DNA of 64,000 nucleotides, taken from positions 851,036-915,035 of the forward strand of contig JABUFB010000008.1 of NCBI GenBank assembly GCA_013314775.1, written 5' to 3'. This DNA comes from Armatimonadota bacterium (lineage in GTDB: Bacteria > Armatimonadota > Zipacnadia > Zipacnadales > JABUFB01). A program made the translations under genes and the position numbers. Below the pieces are notes generated by a model, which made no database searches, was not told the origin of the DNA, and worked only from the letters and a program-made list of their open reading frames with translations. Below, piece after piece: positions 1-7,546 of the stretch (position 1 is its first letter; the number at the start of each line of letters is the position of its first letter).

Positions 1-2
1 AG

Positions 3-260
3 GGCCAGTCGGTCGCCGAACTGTACAAGGGCGAGGATGTGCCGCCTGAGCGGGTCCCGGTGGTGACAGGTCTCGCAGACTTCGAATGGACCGAGATTGT
101 CTCGGGCCTGAAGGAAGGAGACCAACTGGTCCTTGAGTCGACGGGCGGAATGGGTGGCCCCGGCGGCAGGCCAGGCGACAACTCGCGCCCCGGCGGCTCA
201 CAGGAAAACATGCGGCGCATGATGCGCATGGGCGGCGGTCCGGGAGGCGGACGGCGCTAA
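3..260 (+). CDS. C-terminal end of an RND/MacA-type efflux periplasmic adaptor (partial)
   Basis: The reading frame is open from the window edge, so the gene begins upstream and only the last 85 or so codons are visible. The readable part (ending in a segment like ERVPVVTGLADFEWTEIVSG, then LKEGDQLV) matches the membrane-proximal end of HlyD/MacA periplasmic adaptor proteins, where one reads the effective gain of a coupled pump. It lies 4 bp before an ABC ATPase and FtsX-type permease, the standard MacA-MacB order. The last 38 residues are unusual: very rich in Gly, Arg and Met (MRRMMRM), and probably disordered. The family call rests on a short stretch plus context. Confidence 0.75.
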   Translation, partial: GQSVAELYKGEDVPPERVPVVTGLADFEWTEIVSGLKEGDQLVLESTGGMGGPGGRPGDNSRPGGSQENMRRMMRMGGGPGGGRR

Positions 261-264
261 CGCT

Positions 265-990
265 ATGCCTGTGATCGAACTGCAGGGAGTTGAGAAGACT
301 TACCGCACCGGTGAAGTACTGGTGACCGTCCTGCGCGGCATCAACCTCGTGGTGGAAGAAGGCGAGTACGTCAGCATCATGGGGCCCTCAGGCTCCGGCA
401 AGTCCACGCTGATGAACACTCTCGGATGCCTTGACAAGCCTACGGCCGGCACCTACCTGCTCGACGGTAAGGATGTCTCTCGCCTGGATGATGACGAACT
501 GGCGGCGGTACGCAACCGCAAGTTGGGCTTCGTGTTTCAGTCCTACAACCTGCTTCCCCGCACCCCGGCCATCGCCAACGTTGAGTTGCCGCTCCTGTAC
601 TCGCGCAATGGCCGCAACCGCCACGAGCGCGCCCGAGCGGCACTGGAGCGTGTGGGGCTGGGTGACCGCATCTACCACTTGCCGTCACAGCTTTCCGGCG
701 GCGAACAGCAGCGCGTCGGCATTGCCAGGGCGCTCATCAATGAGCCCCGCATCCTACTCGCCGACGAGCCCACTGGAAACCTGGATTCCCGCACCGGCGC
801 GGGTATCCTGGAACTGCTGCATGAACTCAATGAGCAAGGGATGACCATCGTAATGGTCACCCATGATGACAACGTCGCACACTGCACCAAACGGATCGTG
901 CATATCCTGGACGGTGTCGTCGAGAGGGACGAACTGACAGACACCGGAAAGTGCGCCGTCACTGCCGATCCGAATGAGGAGCCCTCATGA
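265..990 (+). CDS. ABC transporter ATP-binding protein, MacB/LolD type
   Basis: This 241-residue ATPase energises the FtsX-type permease encoded next. It has Walker A (GPSGSGKST, about residues 40-48), the signature LSGGEQQRV, Walker B ILLADEPTGNLD and the switch His in VTHD, so it should be catalytically competent. Length and motifs fit the MacB/LolD subgroup that exports macrolides, peptides or lipoproteins from the inner membrane. It has an extra acidic tail of about 20 residues after the core. Its stop codon overlaps the permease start (ATGA), so the two are translationally coupled. The substrate cannot be read from the sequence. Confidence 0.95.
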   Translation: MPVIELQGVEKTYRTGEVLVTVLRGINLVVEEGEYVSIMGPSGSGKSTLMNTLGCLDKPTAGTYLLDGKDVSRLDDDELAAVRNRKLGFVFQSYNLLPRTPAIANVELPLLYSRNGRNRHERARAALERVGLGDRIYHLPSQLSGGEQQRVGIARALINEPRILLADEPTGNLDSRTGAGILELLHELNEQGMTIVMVTHDDNVAHCTKRIVHILDGVVERDELTDTGKCAVTADPNEEPS

Positions 991-2204
991 GCCCGATTGA
1001 GGCCCTGCGCGTGGCGCTGGTTGCCATCCGCGCCAACAAGATGCGCTCCATCCTCACCATGCTCGGCGTCATCATCGGCGTGGGCTCGGTCATCGCCATG
1101 CTTGCCATTGGAAGGGGCGCCAGCGCGGACGTGACCGAGCGCATCGCCGCCATGGGCACCAACATCCTCATCGTCTGGCCCGGCGCGGCGCGCGAAGGCC
1201 GGCTATTCGGGGGTGCCGGGCGCCGGGATACCCTCAAGATGGGAGATGTCCAGGCGATCCGCGAGGACTGCCCCTCCGTGAAGGATGTCGCGCCCCAGGT
1301 CAGCAGCAATGAGCAGGTGAAGTGGCGCAACAAGAGTGCCGAAGCCCAGATCCTCGCTGTCCCGCCCCAGTATGAGACGGTCAACAACCATCCCGCTGAG
1401 CGCGGCAGGTACTTCACCGAGGCTGAGAATCGCGGCCGCCAGATGGTCTGTCTAGTGGGCAGCACTGTGGTCCGCAATATCTTCGGCCGCAGCGACCCCG
1501 TCGGTGAGAAGCTGAAGATCAAGAACATCCCTTTCGAGGTGATCGGGGTTCTGACCGAGAAAGGTGGCGCGGGAGGCTTCCGGGATCCCGACGAGATCGT
1601 CGTCATCCCCCTGAATGTGGGCATGACGCGCCTGTGGGGACGGAACTACGTGGACCGCATCTTTGTGACCACTGAGACCCCGGCACAGCTTGAACCCGCA
1701 ACAAACGAGATCAACAAGCTCCTGCGCCGGCGGCACCGAATTCGCGAAGGCCGCGAAGACGATTTCAACGTGCGTGGTCAGACCGAGATCCTGCAGACCT
1801 TCGGCGAGACAGCGAAGACTTTCACCATGCTCCTGGGCGGCATCGCGGCCATGTCCCTGCTGGTGGGCGGCATTGGCGTCATGAATATCATGCTGGTGTC
1901 CGTGACTGAACGCACGCGGGAGATTGGTATTCGGAAAGCAGTGGGTGCGCGAAGCCATGACATCATGATGCAGTTCGCTATTGAGTCCGTTACCCTCTGC
2001 CTTGTGGGCGGGGTTATTGGCATTGCCGTGGGTGTCGGCGGAGCCGTGATTATCGCCAAACTCGCCGGATGGCGCACCATCGTAAGCCCTGGCTCAATTC
2101 TCCTCGCGTTCACCTTCTCGCTCGCAGTCGGAGTTATCTTCGGTGCCTACCCGGCCCACAAGGCTTCCAGCCTTCGCCCAATCGAAGCCCTACGATACGA
2201 GTGA
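987..2204 (+). CDS. ABC transporter permease, MacB/FtsX family
   Basis: A 405-residue inner-membrane permease with the MacB layout: a cytoplasmic start (SPIEALRVALVAIRANKMRS), TM1 near residues 20-42, a large periplasmic MacB_PCD domain (about 50-270), then three C-terminal TM helices in the FtsX domain. The GIGVMNIMLVSVTERTREIG motif that typifies this family is present. It ends with the usual ASSLRPIEALRYE tail. Unlike E. coli MacB, the ATPase is a separate polypeptide, encoded just upstream with an overlapping start. Together with the upstream adaptor it forms a tripartite efflux operon; no outer-membrane TolC-like gene is visible in the window. Confidence 0.95.
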   Translation: MSPIEALRVALVAIRANKMRSILTMLGVIIGVGSVIAMLAIGRGASADVTERIAAMGTNILIVWPGAAREGRLFGGAGRRDTLKMGDVQAIREDCPSVKDVAPQVSSNEQVKWRNKSAEAQILAVPPQYETVNNHPAERGRYFTEAENRGRQMVCLVGSTVVRNIFGRSDPVGEKLKIKNIPFEVIGVLTEKGGAGGFRDPDEIVVIPLNVGMTRLWGRNYVDRIFVTTETPAQLEPATNEINKLLRRRHRIREGREDDFNVRGQTEILQTFGETAKTFTMLLGGIAAMSLLVGGIGVMNIMLVSVTERTREIGIRKAVGARSHDIMMQFAIESVTLCLVGGVIGIAVGVGGAVIIAKLAGWRTIVSPGSILLAFTFSLAVGVIFGAYPAHKASSLRPIEALRYE

Positions 2205-2483
2205 GGCTTTAGCGTCGCCATCGCTCCTTTCCGTCTTGCCGGAGACTGGATGCCGTCTCAGTGCCGGCCTGAGCCTTTCCGGGCCTGTGCCCCTGGGGTC
2301 TACTGTCACAGCCCCATGGCCGACTACAATCGATAGCCACGGGTGGCGCGGAGCAGGGCGAAACGGACCGCGTGGTCAGCGACGATGTTGCGCCTGGTAT
2401 GCCCCGAACGGGGGCGGCGCACACCTGGACTTCCCGGTGTAACCCGTGTATGTTACTTGCTCAAGATTTGCGTGCGTGCGGTG
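2205..2483. other. Intergenic stretch without a recognisable gene
   Basis: About 280 bases between the end of the permease gene and the rpoZ promoter. Short open frames here have no ribosome binding site and no recognisable protein family. There are weak dyads (for example GGCC...GGGCC near 2266-2284) but no convincing T-run, so I do not call a terminator. Confidence 0.4.
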
Positions 2484-2512
2484 TTGACACGTGCCGCGTG
2501 GGTCTGTATACT
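2484..2512 (+). promoter_or_regulatory. Sigma70-type promoter of rpoZ
   Basis: A perfect -35 box TTGACA (2484-2489), a 17-bp spacer and a -10 box TATACT (2507-2512). Transcription would start near 2519, giving a leader of about 130 nt before the GTG of rpoZ. The leader contains a possible stem between GGCCTGAG and CTCAGCC. This is one of the best promoter matches in the window. Confidence 0.8.
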
Positions 2513-2650
2513 TTCATATCCTACGAAAGTGAGGGCGTCTCGAGCCCGGCCTGAGACAGACCACGCCCAGGGCTCAGCCGAGGCGTCCTTTTGTTGTGCA
2601 TGTACGTCGACGAACTCTTTGACGTCGTATGCAGCCCAGGAGGCAGATAC

Positions 2651-3064
2651 GTGGACCAGTTCCCTCTCGAAGAAGTCGTGGCAAAGGTTGGGAGTCGTTT
2701 CGCGGTGGTGGTTGCAGCGGCCAACCGTGCCAAGCAGATCAAGGACGGGTCGCCCCCCCTGGTGGAGATCGAATCCAACAACCCCCTGACCATAGCGCTC
2801 ACCGAAATCGCCATGGGCAAGGTGATCATCGAGGCGCCGGGACAGGAGGAAGAGGACATCCGCGTAGCCACCCTTGACCAGTACTTCGCCGGGCGTGAGG
2901 GGGCGGGCGACGATGCTTTCAGCTTCCGGCGAGCCGATGAGAGCCGGGTGGCCATCGGTCTTGACAGCGAAGAGGACGAGGACGACCTGGACCTGGAAGA
3001 CGATGATCTGGACCTCGACGATGACCTGGATCTCGACGACGATTTGGAAGACGACGAGGAGTAG
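2651..3064 (+). CDS. rpoZ: RNA polymerase omega subunit with long acidic C-terminal tail
   Basis: The omega subunit binds beta-prime and helps RNA polymerase assemble. Residues 1-60 carry the family core: SRFAVVVAAANRAKQI (about 15-30) and NPLTIALTEIAMGKV (44-58). The GTG start at 2651 is chosen because AGGAGG lies at 2638-2643, 7 nt upstream; a frame extending further upstream lacks a site like this. The protein is 137 residues, longer than the usual 70-110. The extra length is mainly a tail from residue 105 to 137 made almost only of Asp, Glu and Leu in DLD-type repeats. dnaJ follows 176 bp downstream. Confidence 0.9.
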   Translation: MDQFPLEEVVAKVGSRFAVVVAAANRAKQIKDGSPPLVEIESNNPLTIALTEIAMGKVIIEAPGQEEEDIRVATLDQYFAGREGAGDDAFSFRRADESRVAIGLDSEEDEDDLDLEDDDLDLDDDLDLDDDLEDDEE

Positions 3065-3240
3065 ATATCGGACGTCTGCTGACCGCGCGTGCTCGATTGC
3101 GCGCCCCGGAGTCGGTGCGTAGCAATTCGGGCGACAAGTTCCGTTCGCGGACCTCTCACAGTTGCACAGCCCGCGGGGGACATGGAAACTGTTCCCTTGG
3201 GCTCACTTGTTCATCACCAGTTTCGCAATACCCGGTTACG

Positions 3241-4371
3241 ATGAGCACCACTGGCAAGCGCGATTACTATGAAGTGTTGGGCGTTGAGCGCGACGCGAGC
3301 GATGCTGAGATCAAGCGCGCCTACCGAAAGCTGGGCCGGCAGTACCACCCCGATGTAAACCCTGACAACCCCGAGGTCGAAGAGCGCTTCAAGGAGATCA
3401 GCGAAGCGTACGCGGTCCTCTCGAACCCGGAGCGCCGGGCGCGATATGACCGTTATGGCCACGATGGTCGCGGCGAGTTCGGTTACGGGCCCGCCACGGT
3501 GGACATCTTCGACATGTTCGCCAGCGTATTCGGTGGCGACCCATTCGGCTTCGGCTCGCGAACCGGCAGGCAGGTCCAGGTTGGTCGCGATCTGCGCTAT
3601 GATCTCGAAATCGACCTGGAGGAAGTGTTGACTGGCGCGGAGCACGAGATCCGCTTCACCCGGCAGGCAGCCTGCGAAACCTGCGACGGTACAGGCGCAA
3701 AGCCTGGTACCTCACCGAAGAGCTGCCCAACCTGCGGTGGGATGGGGCAGGTTCGCAGCGCGCGGAACACATTTATCGGCACCATTTCCACCGTCCAGAC
3801 GTGCCCCCACTGCTCGGGCGCGGGGCAGGTGATCGAGGAACCTTGCGAGGCCTGTCACGGGCGGGCGGTTGCGAGGCGCGAGGAGACCTTGACCATCCGC
3901 GTTCCGCAGGGGGTCGTGACCGGCAATGAGCTCCTGCTGCGGGGGTTCGGCGAAGCTCCTGTGGGCGGAGGTCAGGCGGGCGACCTGCATGTGCGGTTCA
4001 TTGTCAGGGATCACGAGCGGTTCGTGCGCAATGGCGATGACCTCCTTGCCGAGTTGCCCATTTCCATGGTCCAGGCGGCTCTAGGCGATACAGTCGTGTT
4101 CGAGGGGCTCGACGGAGAAGTGCAGGTCGAGGTGCCGCCGGGCACCCAGCCGGGGCGCGAGTTCGTTCTTCACGGCCGGGGCCTCCCCCATCTCAACTCC
4201 ACGGCGCGGGGCAACTTGCGCTTGCGCACAAACGTCCAGATCCCCCGCAACCTCACTCCCCACCAGCGCGAACTGCTTCTCGCTTTCGCGTCGGAATGCG
4301 GCGAGGACGTTACCCCCGCGGATCCCGGCCTGTTCCAGCGGATCCTGAACGCAATCAGCGGCCAGCATTAG
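3241..4371 (+). CDS. dnaJ: Chaperone protein DnaJ
   Basis: Hsp40 co-chaperone that delivers unfolded clients to DnaK and stimulates its ATPase. The 376-residue protein has an N-terminal J domain (DYYEVLGVERDASDAEIKRA with the HPD motif in YHPDVN), a short Gly/Phe linker, the cysteine-rich zinc domain with four repeats (CETCDGTG, CPTCGGMG, CPHCSGAG, CEACHGRA) and C-terminal substrate-binding domains. The fourth zinc repeat lacks the final Gly but keeps both Cys. I chose ATG 3241 because homology begins immediately after it; a longer frame upstream is non-homologous and no strong ribosome site is visible. No CIRCE element is seen upstream, and no dnaK or grpE lies in the window. Confidence 0.95.
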   Translation: MSTTGKRDYYEVLGVERDASDAEIKRAYRKLGRQYHPDVNPDNPEVEERFKEISEAYAVLSNPERRARYDRYGHDGRGEFGYGPATVDIFDMFASVFGGDPFGFGSRTGRQVQVGRDLRYDLEIDLEEVLTGAEHEIRFTRQAACETCDGTGAKPGTSPKSCPTCGGMGQVRSARNTFIGTISTVQTCPHCSGAGQVIEEPCEACHGRAVARREETLTIRVPQGVVTGNELLLRGFGEAPVGGGQAGDLHVRFIVRDHERFVRNGDDLLAELPISMVQAALGDTVVFEGLDGEVQVEVPPGTQPGREFVLHGRGLPHLNSTARGNLRLRTNVQIPRNLTPHQRELLLAFASECGEDVTPADPGLFQRILNAISGQH

Positions 4372-4466
4372 CCGTAAGGACGGCCTGCCACTCCCTCCTG
4401 CCTACTCCCCGTCGCGTGGATCTTGGGCGGTCGCTCCACCCTGGATGAGGGGAAAGGCAGCGCGGG

Positions 4467-4488
4467 AGGCTGTGGCATGCAACAGCCT
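4467..4488 (-). terminator. Hairpin at the end of the GH109-like gene
   Basis: A 7-bp perfect inverted repeat AGGCTGT/ACAGCCT with an 8-nt loop, overlapping the stop codon of the minus-strand gene. No T-run follows, so it is at best a weak or Rho-assisted terminator. Confidence 0.3.
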
Positions 4489-5683
4489 ATATCCAGTCCG
4501 CACTCGCGTACTTCTGGCCGGGCGGGTCCTCCTCGGGCAGACCGACTACGTCCCAGAAACCGGTGGTTGTATAGGGGGTCGGGCGGTAATCCTGTATCGG
4601 CAGCGGAATCCCGCCCATCTCCGCGGAACGATTGGCGACGATGCCCGGCAGACAATACTCGATGCAGCGGTAGACATCGATAGGTGACGGGCGGCCATTG
4701 AGCACGGCATCCACGAAGGCCCGGGCTACTTTGGAGTCGGCGCCGCCGTGTCCCGTGGATGTGTCATCATCCCGGGCTGCGAGGCCGATCTTGAGGACTT
4801 CCCACCCGTCGCTCTCCTCTCTGTCGCGGTCCATGCGCCGGCACATGTCCTCATACAGGAAATACTCGCACCCACCCATTGTGCCAAAGATGCGGTAGCG
4901 ATGTTCGCTCGGGCGGCGTGTGTTGAGCGTCACCATGATCTTGATCAACGTGCCCTTCGCGGTTTCGAAGAGTGCGATCTGCCCATCCGAGCGCAGAGGG
5001 CACTCGGGGTTTCGCCACGGCGCGCTTCGGCAAGTGACCGAGACCACGCGGTCGTCCAGGACTTCCAGCAGCGGACCGATGTCGTGGGTCAGGTACTGAA
5101 TAGGCGGCTGGTCCGCGCGCCAGGTAGGCTTGCAGTCGGTGCGGCCTTCGGCCCTGGCCTGCGAGGGGGTCATTCGCACGCCTTCAGGCGTCCAAAGGGT
5201 ATTCGGCAGGTAGTGCAGATACTCCCCTTCGGCGATGGATACTGGTCCGAACCGGTCTTCGATGATCCACCGGCGCCAGTAGCGGAAGAAGTCCCAGAAG
5301 CAGGTGTTCTCGGCAAGCATATAGGTGCGCCCGGTGCGCTCTACAGCATCCTTGAGGCGTATCAGTTCGTGCTCCGTGAATGCTCCGGGGACTTCGGAAA
5401 GCACATGGCAACCGGCCTCCATCGCCTGAATAGCATGGTCAACCTGCAGACGGCCATTGGTAGCCACAACGACAGCGTCGGGCTGCATGGCCAGCAGGTC
5501 ATCGAACTCCCAGACCAGGCGGGTCTGCGCGCCCGCCGCAGCAATGCGTTCACTCGCCCGCTCATGCAAGCGCGGAAAGCGGTCCGCGGCGCCGATGACT
5601 TCGGCGGTCTCCAGATTCAGAAAGTTGATCAGATGGGTCATTCCCCGCCCCAGGCCCAGGATTCCCACTCTCAGCCTGTCCAT
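4487..5683 (-). CDS. Gfo/Idh/MocA-family protein, GH109-like
   Basis: 398 residues with an N-terminal Rossmann domain (VGILGLGRGM at about residues 6-15) and the Gfo/Idh/MocA C-terminal alpha/beta domain. The usual EKP motif is replaced by SEVPGAF, and the downstream AENTCFWDF and YLTHDIGPLL segments resemble GH109 NAD-dependent glycosidases rather than plain dehydrogenases. The likely role is NAD-assisted cleavage of a glycoside or amino-sugar glycoside, but the substrate is unknown. No signal peptide is visible. ATG 5683 is chosen because GGGAG precedes it and homology starts there. It is divergent from another Gfo/Idh/MocA gene, with 137 bp between them. Confidence 0.85.
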   Translation of the reverse strand: MDRLRVGILGLGRGMTHLINFLNLETAEVIGAADRFPRLHERASERIAAAGAQTRLVWEFDDLLAMQPDAVVVATNGRLQVDHAIQAMEAGCHVLSEVPGAFTEHELIRLKDAVERTGRTYMLAENTCFWDFFRYWRRWIIEDRFGPVSIAEGEYLHYLPNTLWTPEGVRMTPSQARAEGRTDCKPTWRADQPPIQYLTHDIGPLLEVLDDRVVSVTCRSAPWRNPECPLRSDGQIALFETAKGTLIKIMVTLNTRRPSEHRYRIFGTMGGCEYFLYEDMCRRMDRDREESDGWEVLKIGLAARDDDTSTGHGGADSKVARAFVDAVLNGRPSPIDVYRCIEYCLPGIVANRSAEMGGIPLPIQDYRPTPYTTTGFWDVVGLPEEDPPGQKYASADWI

Positions 5684-5735
5684 CGTGACTCTCCCATTCG
5701 ACAGCAGTCTGTGGTACTCTATTTCACCGTAACGG

Positions 5736-5772
5736 CCCGCTCCGGTGTGAGCGGGAAAGCGATCACGATCGC
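5736..5772. promoter_or_regulatory. Two dyads in the divergent Gfo/Idh/MocA intergenic region
   Basis: CCCGCTC/GAGCGGG (5736-5742 and 5749-5755, 6-nt spacer) is followed by GCGATC-AC-GATCGC (5759-5772). Both are perfect and sit between two divergent sugar-oxidoreductase genes, a place where a shared operator would be expected. No clear -35/-10 pair could be assigned to either direction. Confidence 0.4.
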
Positions 5773-5820
5773 GGAATGGCCGGCCCCGCATCGGTCGTTC
5801 CCGCAGGAGGCACACACAAT

Positions 5821-6924
5821 ATGCGCAAGATGAAGATCGGCGTCGTCGGCTGCGGCAATATCAGCGGCGTCTACCTGCAGGCGCCGCAGAAGTTCCCCAT
5901 TCTCGATATCGTTGCCTGCGCCGATATTGATATGAATGCCGCGCGGGTCCAGGCTGAGAAATACGGGATCCCGAGAGCTTGCACGGTGGACGAACTCCTG
6001 GCCGACCCGGCAATCGAGATTGTCGTGAACCTGACGCCGCCGCATTTCCATTCCACCATCGACCTGGCCGCTCTGCAGGCCGGGAAACACGCCTACGCTG
6101 AAAAGCCGCTGGCCGTTTCGCGTGCGGACGGGAAGCGAATCATGGAGCTGGCGGCCGCGAAGGGACTACGGGTAGGCTCCGCGCCGGACACATTCCTCGG
6201 CGGCGGCATCCAGACCTGCCGCAAGCTGATCGATGACGGCTGGATCGGCCAGCCCATCGGCGCGGCAGCATTCATGCTGGGGCACGGACCGGAAGCCTGG
6301 CACCCCAACCCGTTCTTCTTCTACCAGCCGGGAGCGGGCCCGCTGTTTGACATGGGCCCGTACTACCTCACTGCCCTGGTGAATCTTCTGGGACCGGTCA
6401 AGAGCGTGGCCGCATCCGCCACCATCAGCTTTTCTGAACGCATCGCCACCTGCAAGGAGCATTTCGGCAAGGCCATCCAGGTGACCACGCCGACCCACGT
6501 GAACGGGATACTGGAGTTCGAGACGGGCGCAGTGGGGACCATCACCACCAGCTTCGACGTCTGGGCCTGCGAACTGCCGCGCATCGAGGTGTACGGATCG
6601 GAGGGCACCTTGAGCGTTCCTGACCCAAACACTTTCGGCGGTCCGGTGCGGCTGAAGAGAGCGGGCGCGGAGGGCTGGACGGAAATGCCCTTGAGCCATG
6701 GCTACGCGGACCAGAGCCGGGGCATTGGCGCTGCGGATATGGCCTATGCTCTCCAGTCCGGCCGCGATCATCGTGCCAGCGGGGCACTGGCTTTCCACGT
6801 GCTAGACATTATGGAGTCTCTCTACGAGGCTGCCAGGGCGCGGGCGTACGTGGACCTGGGCAGCCGTGTTGATCGCCCGGCGCCGCTGCCCATGGGGCTG
6901 CTCCCGGGGATGCTTGACGAGTAG
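5821..6924 (+). CDS. Gfo/Idh/MocA-family NAD(P)-dependent oxidoreductase
   Basis: A 367-residue cytoplasmic dehydrogenase probably acting on a sugar or sugar derivative. It has the nucleotide-binding GVVGCGNISG near the N terminus, the catalytic EKP motif in HAYAEKPLAVS and a FDMGPYYLTALVNLLG segment where the family carries its D-x-G-x-H/Y active-site motif; here the position is Tyr, as in one recognised subgroup. Start ATG 5821 has AGGAGG at 5805-5810. It is divergent from the GH109-like gene, so the two may act on the same sugar. The substrate cannot be predicted. Confidence 0.92.
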   Translation: MRKMKIGVVGCGNISGVYLQAPQKFPILDIVACADIDMNAARVQAEKYGIPRACTVDELLADPAIEIVVNLTPPHFHSTIDLAALQAGKHAYAEKPLAVSRADGKRIMELAAAKGLRVGSAPDTFLGGGIQTCRKLIDDGWIGQPIGAAAFMLGHGPEAWHPNPFFFYQPGAGPLFDMGPYYLTALVNLLGPVKSVAASATISFSERIATCKEHFGKAIQVTTPTHVNGILEFETGAVGTITTSFDVWACELPRIEVYGSEGTLSVPDPNTFGGPVRLKRAGAEGWTEMPLSHGYADQSRGIGAADMAYALQSGRDHRASGALAFHVLDIMESLYEAARARAYVDLGSRVDRPAPLPMGLLPGMLDE

Positions 6925-6952
6925 ACTTCGGGCACGTCAGCGCGGAAAACAG

Positions 6953-6980
6953 GAGCGGGGACCGGAGCAGGTCCCCGCTC
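6953..6980. terminator. Bidirectional rho-independent terminator
   Basis: A perfect 11-bp stem GAGCGGGGACC/GGTCCCCGCTC with a 6-nt loop lies between two convergent genes. On the minus strand the stem is followed by a TTTT run (6946-6949), so it best serves the 6997-7497 gene, but it can also stop transcripts of the oxidoreductase. Confidence 0.8.
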
Positions 6981-6996
6981 TCTTCGTGATCTGGGG

Positions 6997-7497
6997 TCAG
7001 CGTCGCCCAAAGACCATTTCGCACTTCCCCGCCCCGTCGCACATCATGCAGGTCATCTCAAAAGCATACCTTTCCCCGAACTCCCTGCACCAGGCCTCGC
7101 CTTCCGCCGGGCAGATACGCTTCGACACCAGCGACGCGAGATGCTGGCGGTCGCTCTTGTTCAGGAGGTCCTGCCACGGGCATCGGGCGATGCGAAAGGT
7201 GACGTGATCTTCGTCAATTTGCGCATCGAACTGGTGTCCATCCGCGGTGAGCTTCAGGCTGAAACAGCGCAGCAAGTCTTCGGGTTCATTCCCGGCGCAC
7301 TGGAGAAGCTCCCGGGCCTTGCGGGCCTGGATCTTCGCGAGCACCCGCCAGACCCGCTCATCGAGATCAAGCGCGCGGTCGAAATCGAATTCCTCTTCGA
7401 CCATCATGAACCAGAGGCCGTCCACCGCATGGTAGGAACGGCGCAGGTATTCGGACAGGGCTTCGGGACTGATCAGCGACACCTCCTGGACACCCAC
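6997..7497 (-). CDS. Cysteine-rich cytosolic protein, DUF6125/ATC-hydrolase-like
   Basis: 166 residues of unknown function. The opening (EYLRRSYHAVDGLWFMMVEE, then an acidic FDFDRALDLDERVW) and the Cys-rich second half (CPW, ICPAEGEAWC, CMMC) recall DUF6125 or the L-2-amino-thiazoline-4-carboxylate hydrolase-like proteins; I am only moderately sure. The spaced cysteines could bind a metal or Fe-S cluster. The start is ambiguous: GTG 7497 is conventional, but a strong AGGAGG at 7487-7482 lies inside that frame and points to CTG 7476 (spacing 5). It precedes the secreted glycosidase-like gene on the same strand when read from upstream to downstream. Confidence 0.7.
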   Translation of the reverse strand: MGVQEVSLISPEALSEYLRRSYHAVDGLWFMMVEEEFDFDRALDLDERVWRVLAKIQARKARELLQCAGNEPEDLLRCFSLKLTADGHQFDAQIDEDHVTFRIARCPWQDLLNKSDRQHLASLVSKRICPAEGEAWCREFGERYAFEMTCMMCDGAGKCEMVFGRR

Positions 7498-7546
7498 TTA
7501 ATGGTGGTGCGGCCGGCTCCTGGGGGCTGTCATGCCCCCGCCTGAG

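Noticed and set aside
3065-3240. CIRCE or other heat-shock operator before dnaJ.
   Set aside because: No TTAGCACTC-N9-GAGTGCTAA-like repeat is found.
4748-5833. Long open frame on the plus strand, antisense to the GH109-like gene.
   Set aside because: It is the shadow of a real gene in high-GC DNA; the translation has no family features and no ribosome site.
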